Source of the DNA: Gammaproteobacteria bacterium
Lineage (GTDB): Bacteria > Pseudomonadota > Gammaproteobacteria > Xanthomonadales > SZUA-5
DNA: 38,612 nt
Assembly (NCBI GenBank): GCA_030430155.1
Contig: JAUIFV010000025.1
Span: forward strand, 1 to 38,612
Reading direction: 5' to 3'
Position numbers and translations under genes: made by a program. The notes under the pieces are model-generated. The model worked only from the letters and a program-made list of their open reading frames with translations, was not told where the DNA came from and searched no databases. Of the stretch, positions 32,126 to 38,612 are shown piece by piece. Position 1 is the stretch's first letter; each line of letters opens with the position of its first letter.

Positions 32126-34894
32126 ATGGACGCAAGCCGGTGGAAAGACCTCGAACGCATCGTCAACTCCAGCCTACGCCAACCGGCCGGACATCGCGCC
32201 GCCTTCCTGGAAGCCTCCGCCGAAGATGCCGGCTATGCGGCAACCGAACTGCTGGAGGTGTGTGCCGGTCTGCTCGCAGTGGACTCGGAAAAGACTCCCG
32301 ACTGGGGTACAGCGCTCTTGCCGGAAGAGTCCGAGCCGGTGCTGGCCGGCATCGAAGCCTTCGAATTGCTCGAAGAGCTGGGCAGCGGCGGGATGGGCGT
32401 GGTCTACCGCGCGCGGCAGCGCGGCGCGGTGGAACGGGAAGTGGCGCTGAAGCTATGTCCAACCCAACCCAGTGCCCATCTGCGCCAGCGGCTGCGCCAG
32501 GAGCGACGCACGTTGGCCAGGCTCAACCATCCCAACATCGCGCAGATGCTGGAGGCCGGGGATACCGCCACGGGGCAGCCCTATTTCGTCATGGAGTTGG
32601 TCACCGGCGGCCTGCCCATCAATCAATACTGCGACGCCCACCGGCTCAGCGTGGCGCAGCGTCTGCAGTTGCTGATTGCGGTCTGTGCTGGGGTTCAGTA
32701 CGCGCATCAGCAGGGCGTACTGCACCGTGACCTGAAGCCGGCGAACGTGCTCGCCACCGGTCCAGCCGAGCACCCACAGATCAAGATCATCGACTTCGGC
32801 ATTGCCAAGCTGCTGCAGGCCGACGTGGCTGAGCATCCCATCGAGGGCAGCGCAGGAGCAGCCGGTTCCGACCTCACCGGCCTGGCGATACTGGGCACGC
32901 CGAACTACATGAGCCCGGAACGGCTGCGATTGTCGGCGACGGATGTCGACAGCCGCAGCGACATCTATAGCCTGGGGGTGATGCTGCACGAGCTGCTGCT
33001 GGGCGAGCCGCCCTGTAGTCGGCGCGTTGGCGAACCCATTGCCGAGTATCGGCAGCGCCGCGCCGACCAAGCTGCGCCGACATTGGAGACCGCGTGGGAA
33101 TCCATGGACGCCGATCATCAGCAGCAGTTGGCCCAGGCCTTATCGCTGTCACGCGCCAAGATGCATCAGGTACTGCGCAGCGATCTGCGCTGGATAGTCG
33201 CCAAGGCCACCGCCGATGATCCAGCCGAGCGCTACGCTGCAGCATCGGAGCTGGCCGCCGATCTGCGGCGTTATCTGGGGCTGCAGCCGGTCCTGGCTGC
33301 GCCGCCCACGCTGCGCCATCAGCTCGGATTGTTCATCCGCCGCCGTCGCCTGCCAGTCATCATCGGCACGCTGGCCATCAGCGCCCTGTTGGTTGCCTTG
33401 TGGTTACGCGGTGTGGAAGCCGAGCGCGCCAATGCCGCCGCGCAAAAAGCGCTGCAGTCACAGCGCGAGACTGAGCAGGCGATGGATTTTTTGTCCGATC
33501 TGTTCATCGCCGCCGATCCGCGCGAGAACCTGGGCCAGCCGGCCGATGCCGGCGAGCTGCTGCGCCGCGGCGTGGCGCAGCTGGCCGAGGGCGAGTTGGA
33601 TGATGCGCCGCTGGTACGGGCCAGACTGCTGCATACCATTGCCGGCGTGCAGTGGCGCCGGGGCGATCCGCAGGCGGCGGTGGAACTGGCTGCGAAGGCG
33701 CTGGCTTTGCGCGAGCGCGAGGCACCAGACGACCTGGCTCTGCGCGCAGAAAGCCTGCACTTGACCGGCACGCTGTACAGCGAAGTCGACCAGTATCCGC
33801 TCGCCGAAAAAATGCTCGCCGAGGCGCTCGAGCTGCGCCAGTCGATCTTCGGCCCCGGATCGGCGCAGGCGCTATCGACGCTGAACAACATCGGCGCGAT
33901 CCGCGAGGAAACCAGCGATTACGCCGGTGCACTGGAGGCCTACCAGCAGACGCTGGACCTGCTCGCCGTGCATGGCCCGGAGCGCGAGTTGGACTATGCC
34001 AGAACGCTGTCCAACAAAGGGGTTGCCCTGCGCCGCGTCAATCGCTATGAAGACGCCAGAGCAGCGCATCAACAATCGCTGGCCATACACCAGCGCAGGC
34101 TGGATCCGGCCCACCCCAGCATCGCGCTGGACTACAACAATCTGGGTGATCTGGCGCTGGCAGAGAGAGACTATGAGGGCGCCCTGGCTGCCTTCGAAGA
34201 AGCAGAGCGCCGCTATCGCCTGGTCCTCGGCAATGAGCACGCCGATCTGGCCCGGGTGCTCAACGGCAAAGGCAACGCCTATGTTTCGATGGGGCAATGG
34301 GCCCTGGCCGATGCCAGCTATCTACAGGCGCTGGCCATCTACGACCGCCAGGACAGCTGGGCCGCCGCTTATCCGCTGTCCAATCTGGCGCTGGTTGCGC
34401 TGGCTCTACACGACTGGCCGCTGCTGGCCGAGCGCACAGACGCGTTTCTCAAGCGATTCCCTGAAGGCTCCTGGGATCCGGAACTATGGGCGCAGATGCG
34501 CTGTTTGAATGCACGGCAGCGTGCCGACAGCCAGGCCCTGGCGTGGATCGACGAGGGCTTGGAGATCATTGGCACCGACGGCGAGGCCAACGGCGATTTC
34601 AGACGCTCGCGCTGCCTGTTGGCTGGCCTCACCGTCGCCGACCGTATGCAGGATCAAGGGCGAGCGCAAACCTACCTGGCGGCACTGCATGAGCTTGTTG
34701 AGAGCGGGCAATTCCGCGTGCTCGGCTTCGAACTAAGGCTACGCGAGGCCATGCAGGCGGCCGCCGCTGGCGATCAGCAACGCGCTGCGCAGCTGGCCCA
34801 ATCGCTGTTGAATGACTGGCCTGAGGACCAAGCGGCCGATGACGGCATCGTCCGCGAAGCACGGCTGTTGGTCGCGCCTGCCCAAAAAAACTGA
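32126..34894 (+). CDS. Ser/Thr protein kinase with C-terminal TPR repeats
   Basis: A 922-residue kinase. A 75-residue N-terminal helix segment precedes the kinase domain at about 80-385: GSGGMGVVYRA (86-96), K109 (VALKL), HRDLKPAN (200-207, Asp202), DFG (223-225), GTPNYMSPERL and DIYSLGVMLHELLLG. One membrane segment lies at about 412-430 (PVIIGTLAISALLVALWL). At least six TPR units follow at about 500-770, for example EKMLAEALELRQSIFGPGSAQALSTLNNIGAIREETSDYAGALEAYQQTLDLL and HPSIALDYNNLGDLALAERDYEGALAAFEEAERRYR. AGGAG stands four bases before ATG. It is divergent from the ECF-like sigma gene, an arrangement seen repeatedly in related bacteria. The TPR part probably lies outside the membrane and binds protein or peptide signals. 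Confidence 0.94.
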   Translation: MDASRWKDLERIVNSSLRQPAGHRAAFLEASAEDAGYAATELLEVCAGLLAVDSEKTPDWGTALLPEESEPVLAGIEAFELLEELGSGGMGVVYRARQRGAVEREVALKLCPTQPSAHLRQRLRQERRTLARLNHPNIAQMLEAGDTATGQPYFVMELVTGGLPINQYCDAHRLSVAQRLQLLIAVCAGVQYAHQQGVLHRDLKPANVLATGPAEHPQIKIIDFGIAKLLQADVAEHPIEGSAGAAGSDLTGLAILGTPNYMSPERLRLSATDVDSRSDIYSLGVMLHELLLGEPPCSRRVGEPIAEYRQRRADQAAPTLETAWESMDADHQQQLAQALSLSRAKMHQVLRSDLRWIVAKATADDPAERYAAASELAADLRRYLGLQPVLAAPPTLRHQLGLFIRRRRLPVIIGTLAISALLVALWLRGVEAERANAAAQKALQSQRETEQAMDFLSDLFIAADPRENLGQPADAGELLRRGVAQLAEGELDDAPLVRARLLHTIAGVQWRRGDPQAAVELAAKALALREREAPDDLALRAESLHLTGTLYSEVDQYPLAEKMLAEALELRQSIFGPGSAQALSTLNNIGAIREETSDYAGALEAYQQTLDLLAVHGPERELDYARTLSNKGVALRRVNRYEDARAAHQQSLAIHQRRLDPAHPSIALDYNNLGDLALAERDYEGALAAFEEAERRYRLVLGNEHADLARVLNGKGNAYVSMGQWALADASYLQALAIYDRQDSWAAAYPLSNLALVALALHDWPLLAERTDAFLKRFPEGSWDPELWAQMRCLNARQRADSQALAWIDEGLEIIGTDGEANGDFRRSRCLLAGLTVADRMQDQGRAQTYLAALHELVESGQFRVLGFELRLREAMQAAAAGDQQRAAQLAQSLLNDWPEDQAADDGIVREARLLVAPAQKN

Positions 34895-35031
34895 TCCGGT
34901 TTTTTGCGCTTTTACGCGCCCTCCTACATCACCCGATGTTGTGGCGCGCGAACGGCGGTTGCAAACGGTCGTCACTGACCATCTCGCGCATTCCCGCTCC
35001 ACGACGCTCACTGGCAGCTCAGGAGACCAAC

Positions 35032-35448
35032 ATGCGCAGACTAAGCCTCATACTCTCACTTGCCGCGCTATGCGCCACCAGTCCGGCATCGGCCGCACTG
35101 GAGCCGCTGCTGTTCTCCGGCCAGCCGGGCATCACCGTCGACGTCAACGGCAACGGCCAGGTTGATCCCGGCGACGGCATGATTTCGGCCCGCTTTGACC
35201 CGGACGTGGATGTGATCATCTTCGATCTGGATGCCTCCCTGGGCGGCGGCAGCGTGATCTTCCAGATCACTGAGCGATTCAACACCCAGGTGCTGCAGGA
35301 GGTGGCGCAGTACCCGCTCGATGGACCGGCACAAGTCACCAACATCCGCCCCGAGGCCGAGTTCTTCACCGTCTTTCTGGACACCGTGGAACTGACCCCG
35401 GAGATCGACAAGACTGCGCTGCTGGATGCACTGAAGGGGGGCAAATAA
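35032..35448 (+). CDS. Small exported protein with dockerin-like calcium loop
   Basis: A 138-residue exported protein with a signal peptide (MRRLSLILSLAALCATSPASAA, cut near residue 21). Soon after the cleavage site it has DVNGNGQVDPGDGMI (about 39-53), which matches the Asp-rich calcium loop of dockerin/EF-hand type. The remainder is beta-rich (VDVIIFDLDASLGGGSVIFQITERF ... EFFTVFLDTVELTPEIDK). No known family was recognised. AGGAG lies six bases before ATG at 35032. Its TAA stop overlaps the next ATG by one base, so the two small exported proteins are made together. It might bind calcium at the cell surface; the role is unknown. Confidence 0.8.
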   Translation: MRRLSLILSLAALCATSPASAALEPLLFSGQPGITVDVNGNGQVDPGDGMISARFDPDVDVIIFDLDASLGGGSVIFQITERFNTQVLQEVAQYPLDGPAQVTNIRPEAEFFTVFLDTVELTPEIDKTALLDALKGGK

Positions 35449-35981
35449 TGGCCTCTACAATACGCGTTTGGCCGCAATTGGTGCTTGCGACGCTGCTGCT
35501 GATCCCACAACTGGCCTACAGCTCAGGCATCATTCGCTATTCAAGCAGTCTGGCCGCTCTTGGCGGCAATCAAACGCTGGTTTCGGTGCGCGGAGGATTG
35601 GGCGATACCGACGACATCTCCGGAACCTTCCTCGATGCCGACAATGACATGCTGGCTGACGGATTCTTGCTTGAAGCCTTCAATCAGGGCGGCCTGCAAG
35701 GCACGCAAACCCACAGCTTCTCGGTCATCGACGTCGACGGCGTCAGCCTGCTGGGCTTTCCGATTGTCAGCAGCAACAACTTTCCATTGACGGCTGCCAG
35801 CGTATTGCCACTCCCGGCGGGCGCGCTGCCATTGGTGCCGATCACCTCCGATGCAAGAATCGTGGTTTCTCGTCAGAACGGGCAATCCATACTCAGCTTT
35901 CCGCTGATGATCGATCCGGAACTGCTGTCGGACGCGCTGTTTGGCGATGGTTTCGAACTGCAGCAGCCACCATCACGCTAG
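35448..35981 (+). CDS. Exported hypothetical protein with DGFE near the C-terminus
   Basis: A 177-residue exported protein with a signal peptide (VWPQLVLATLLLIPQLAYSS, cut near residue 26). It then shows RYSSSLAALGGNQTLVSVRGGLGDTDDISGTFLDADNDMLADGFLLEAF, in which DADNDMLADGF resembles a calcium-binding loop. It ends in LFGDGFELQQPPSR. The DGFE pattern near the end matches the beta-helix protein that ends in DGFE at 21504. The gene starts on the last base of the previous stop (TAATG) and is followed 15 bases later by the DUF4105 gene, so the three probably form one operon. No family recognised; the shared tail may be a sorting or anchoring signal. Confidence 0.8.
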   Translation: MASTIRVWPQLVLATLLLIPQLAYSSGIIRYSSSLAALGGNQTLVSVRGGLGDTDDISGTFLDADNDMLADGFLLEAFNQGGLQGTQTHSFSVIDVDGVSLLGFPIVSSNNFPLTAASVLPLPAGALPLVPITSDARIVVSRQNGQSILSFPLMIDPELLSDALFGDGFELQQPPSR

Positions 35982-35995
35982 CGGCGCAGTTCGGG

Positions 35996-37279
35996 ATGAC
36001 CAAGCTGATAGGACTGCTGATGGGGTTGGCGGCCTACGCTGCGGACGTGGTGGCTGGCGAGCACCTCGCAGACGGCGTTGTGACGCAATCGGAAATCCGC
36101 TTTGGACTGGTCACCTACGGCCCGGCTAGCGCGATCATGAGCCACTATGGGCACTCGGCCCTGGTCGTTTTCGACGATCAGGGGCGCTCTGAGCTGTACG
36201 AGCTGGCCACCGATTCGCCCGCTCACCAGTTCCATCTGCCCTGGTACCTGACTCCTCAGAAGCTGATCTACCAGAGTCAAACCGGAGCGCTGTCGCCGAC
36301 CCTGCACGGCTCGTTCCGGGAGCGCCGTGATGTGCAGTTGCGGATCCTCAACCTGACCCCGGCGCAGCAGGCCCGGTTGGCCGAAGGTATTGCCACGCAG
36401 CTGAGGCCTGAACACCAGCACTTTGAGTTCGGTGTCTTCCACCGCAACTGCACGACCCGGATTCGCGATCTGCTCGACGAGGCCACGGATGGCCAGCTGC
36501 GCACCCAACTCGGCACCGCGGCCAGATGGACTTTCCGCGAACACTCCCTGCGCGCCTTTGCCGCCGAGCCGATCGTTGCGCTTGCCCTGGACCTGAGCGT
36601 CGGTCGATTGGCCGACTACACACCCACGCGCTGGGAAGAGAGTTTTCATCCCGAGGCGTTGGCCATGGCGCTGGATCAGATTCGCATCGAGGGCGAAAGC
36701 GGCCGTGTCGTACCCCTGGTGCATTCGACGGAAACGCTGCTCGACGGCTCGCCGGAGCTGCGCATGGCAACATTGCCACCCAGCTACCGCGCGGAACTGG
36801 CCGTCACCGGCGCCGCCCTGTTCCTGCTCATGCTGCTCGCCAACCGGCGGCGCTGGCCCGGCGCGCGTCAGTTCCAGGCTGCCACGCTTGCAGCGTTCGG
36901 CCTTATCGGTCTGCTGCTGACTTATCTGTGGCTGATTGGCGGCGAACGGGTAGCAAGCTGGAACGAGAACCTGCTGCTCTTCAACCCGCTGCTGTTGGCC
37001 CTGGTAGCTGCCCGATCGGTCCGCTGGCAACGGGCTGTGGCGGCTCTGGTCTTGGCCGGCATCGGCGCGGCGGTGCTGCTGAAGATTCTTCCAAACCCGC
37101 AGGCCAATCTGGGCTGGATCGCCTTTGCCGGGCCTGCCACAACTTACGCGGCTGTGCGCACGCTGCTCAATCGCGCAGCCGGGGATTCTGGTCGCATCGC
37201 TCACCCGCACCGCAGCCGCGTTTTGGCGCCGGTGTTTCGACCTGCCACAGCTACAGGCACCATTCAGCGCCAGCTCTGA
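35996..37279 (+). CDS. DUF4105 (Lnb N-terminal periplasmic type) membrane protein
   Basis: A 427-residue membrane protein. The N-terminal DUF4105 domain at about 25-215 shows the family marks YGPASAIMSHYGHSALVVFDD (conserved YGHSAL), and later FEFGVFHRNCTTRIRDLLD (conserved NCT and RDxLD). These two blocks hold the Cys and His residues that suggest a papain-like/NlpC-type hydrolase fold. Four hydrophobic segments follow at about 265-385 (TGAALFLLMLLA, ATLAAFGLIGLLLTYLWLIGG, LLLALVAARS, AVAALVLAGIGAAVLL). No family member has a firmly known substrate in bacteria. The start ATG at 35996 has only a weak ribosome site and may rely on coupling to the gene before it. Confidence 0.85.
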   Translation: MTKLIGLLMGLAAYAADVVAGEHLADGVVTQSEIRFGLVTYGPASAIMSHYGHSALVVFDDQGRSELYELATDSPAHQFHLPWYLTPQKLIYQSQTGALSPTLHGSFRERRDVQLRILNLTPAQQARLAEGIATQLRPEHQHFEFGVFHRNCTTRIRDLLDEATDGQLRTQLGTAARWTFREHSLRAFAAEPIVALALDLSVGRLADYTPTRWEESFHPEALAMALDQIRIEGESGRVVPLVHSTETLLDGSPELRMATLPPSYRAELAVTGAALFLLMLLANRRRWPGARQFQAATLAAFGLIGLLLTYLWLIGGERVASWNENLLLFNPLLLALVAARSVRWQRAVAALVLAGIGAAVLLKILPNPQANLGWIAFAGPATTYAAVRTLLNRAAGDSGRIAHPHRSRVLAPVFRPATATGTIQRQL

Positions 37280-37328
37280 CCGCACTCCCCCCGGTCTCAG
37301 AGCCAAGGTGTGACGTTCGATGTCTGGA

Positions 37329-37350
37329 CCCTGGGCCCTATCCCCTGGGT
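37329..37350. repeat. GGGCCC-type tract before the second AbgT gene (family D)
   Basis: CCCTGGGCCCTATCCCCTGG matches the CCCTGGGCCCT unit seen at 2308-2337 and elsewhere. It is in the gap between the DUF4105 gene and the transporter. Confidence 0.5.
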
Positions 37351-37403
37351 CGCTCAGCTGTACTCGTCCAACTGCTTCGCCAAGCAGTGAACCCCCAGAT
37401 CGC

Positions 37404-37409
37404 TATACT
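37404..37409 (+). promoter_or_regulatory. Putative -10 box of the second AbgT gene
   Basis: TATACT is close to the sigma-70 consensus TATAAT and stands 31 bases before the ATG at 37440. A good -35 box at 16-18 bases upstream could not be found, and no ribosome site is evident, so the call is tentative. Confidence 0.35.
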
Positions 37410-37439
37410 CCAGCGCCACCACCCGACCCGAGCCCTGCC

Positions 37440-38612
37440 ATGCCCATAGGCCAGTCCTTCGCCAGCTTCATCGAACGCGCCGGCAAGCGCATACCGGATC
37501 CGGTGATTATCTTCATGGCCTTTTATCCGGCCGCCTATCTGCTCACCGTGCTGATGTCCGGCTACACCTTCGAAACCGTCGGCGCCGGCGGTGATCCGGT
37601 GCAGCACCAGATCCTGGGCATGCATCAGGCCGAGCACATGCGCTGGATCTTCTCCAACGCGCTGGTCGCCAACTGGCTGGCCTTCGGCAACGGCGTGCTG
37701 GGGGTGATTCTGGTGGTGATGCTGGCGGTGGGCATCGCCGAGCACTCAGGTCTGTTCGGCGCCCTGATCAAGCGCGCCGGCGCACACATTCCGCAAGCCC
37801 TGCTGCCGCTCCTGCTGGTGCTGATCGGCATTCTCAGTTCGGTCGCCACCGACGCCGGCTATCTGGTGCTGATACCGCTGGCCGGTCTGCTCTACGCCGG
37901 GCTGGGCCGCAATCCGCTGATCGGCATGGCCGCCGCCTTCGCCGGCGTGTCGGCGGGCTTCAGCGCCAACGTCATTCCCGGTCCGGTGGACGCCATCATC
38001 GGCCTGAACGCGCAGATCTTCGCCGAGTCCCAGGGCGTGCCCTTCACCAACGCCGCCGGAGAAGCGCTCAATCCGGTGACCATGCACCTGTACTTCATCA
38101 TCACCTCCACCTTCGTTTTGGCGCTGACCGGCTTCTGGGTCACGCGACGCTTCGTGGAACCCAAGCTGGAGGGCGGCGATTTCGTGGTGCCTGAGGACAT
38201 CAAGCCGGGCGAGTTCGAACTCACGGACGCCGAGCGGCGCGGACTCAAGGCGACGATCATCGGCACACTGGTGGCCATCGCCGTGATCGTCGGTCTGGCC
38301 ATGGGCCCGCTGGCCACCTACAGCAACGAATCCGGCGCCGAGGTCACCCCGTGGATGAACAGCATCATCCTGCTGATCTCGCTGTTCTTTGCCATCACCG
38401 GGATCTTCTTCGGCGTCGCCGCCGGGCACTTCAAGAGCGTCTGGGATGTGGTCCAGGCGATGGTCAAGCAGATGAACACCATGGGCTACATCCTGGTGCT
38501 GACCTTCTTCACCTACAACTTCCTCGGCCTGCTCGGCTACAGCGGACTGGGCACCTGGATCACTTTCCTGGGCGCCGAATTCCTGCAGTGGCTGGGCCTA
38601 CAGCAGTTCCCG
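37440..38612 (+). CDS. AbgT family transporter, second paralogue (runs off right edge)
   Basis: The first 391 residues of an inner-membrane AbgT-type transporter. The start MPIGQSFASFIERAGKRIPDPVIIFMAFYPAAY has the family's N-terminal helix with RIPDP. Conserved membrane blocks follow: VGIAEHSGLFGALIKRAG, SSVATDAGYLVLIPLAGLLYAGLGRNPLIGMAAAFAGVSAGFSANVIPGPVDAIIG and FEPKLEGG-like VEPKLEGGDF. Compared with the protein at 665-2245, it has the same plan but clearly different sequence, so it is an old paralogue and not a recent copy. The last part of the gene lies outside the window. Substrate unknown. Confidence 0.93.
   Translation, partial: MPIGQSFASFIERAGKRIPDPVIIFMAFYPAAYLLTVLMSGYTFETVGAGGDPVQHQILGMHQAEHMRWIFSNALVANWLAFGNGVLGVILVVMLAVGIAEHSGLFGALIKRAGAHIPQALLPLLLVLIGILSSVATDAGYLVLIPLAGLLYAGLGRNPLIGMAAAFAGVSAGFSANVIPGPVDAIIGLNAQIFAESQGVPFTNAAGEALNPVTMHLYFIITSTFVLALTGFWVTRRFVEPKLEGGDFVVPEDIKPGEFELTDAERRGLKATIIGTLVAIAVIVGLAMGPLATYSNESGAEVTPWMNSIILLISLFFAITGIFFGVAAGHFKSVWDVVQAMVKQMNTMGYILVLTFFTYNFLGLLGYSGLGTWITFLGAEFLQWLGLQQFP

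Noticed and set aside
34885-34912. AAAAAAC...GTTTTTT pair at the end of the kinase-TPR gene as terminator
   Set aside because: The arms are A/T-only runs overlapping the stop codon, without a GC-rich stem, so they do not form a normal terminator.

Overview
The window looks like about 38.6 kb of chromosome from a high-GC gammaproteobacterium, most likely a member of the Lysobacterales (Xanthomonadales). This is inferred from several traits. The tryptophan 2,3-dioxygenase has the same residue numbering as the Xanthomonas enzyme. There is a split E1 alpha/E1 beta/E2 oxo-acid dehydrogenase operon. ECF sigma factors sit next to Ser/Thr kinases. Secreted proteins end in or near the residues DGFE. 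No rRNA, tRNA, CRISPR array, prophage or integrase was recognised.

Layout. 1-3.2 kb (minus strand): the N-terminus of a POT peptide transporter, an AbgT-family transporter and tryptophan 2,3-dioxygenase. 3.3-4.8 kb: a terminator, an overlapping ECF sigma factor/small membrane protein pair (probable anti-sigma) and a small conserved-looking protein. 5.0-8.5 kb (plus): E1 alpha, E1 beta and E2 of a 2-oxo-acid dehydrogenase; no E3 is present. 8.7-14.75 kb (plus): a DUF4198-like exported protein and a 1,700-residue protein joining an exonuclease-like domain, a Cys/His cluster, a RecQ helicase and a UvrD-type helicase. 14.9-18.4 kb (minus): dusA, a DEDD exonuclease, an unknown protein and an arsR-arsH operon. 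18.5-31.4 kb: genes for a secreted beta-helix protein, two unrelated serine beta-lactamase-fold proteins in divergent arrangement, a sterol-desaturase-like enzyme, a binding protein/diguanylate cyclase operon and a membrane Ser/Thr kinase, interspersed with short mobile-looking repeats. 31.5-37.3 kb: an ECF sigma factor upstream of that kinase, a divergent kinase-TPR protein, two small exported proteins and a DUF4105 membrane protein. The right edge holds the start of a second AbgT transporter.

The most unusual signal is a set of five 164-183 bp imperfect palindromes in two families (A: 18563-18732, 21505-21668, 29387-29552; B: 18729-18910, 26119-26301). Every copy is bounded by CTAG at both ends. 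The boundary CTAG contains the TAG stop codon of the neighbouring gene in four cases and directly follows a TAG stop in a fifth. In family B the two ends change together between copies, so their complementarity is preserved. This looks like a non-autonomous palindromic element that enters CTAG sites, including those formed by stop codons, without changing the protein. No transposase is visible here to mobilise it. Two simpler repeat families (GGGCCC-rich tracts, and a GATGCGGTTCGC element) also lie in intergenic gaps.

All calls come from reading translations and base patterns by eye. No database search or folding program was run.
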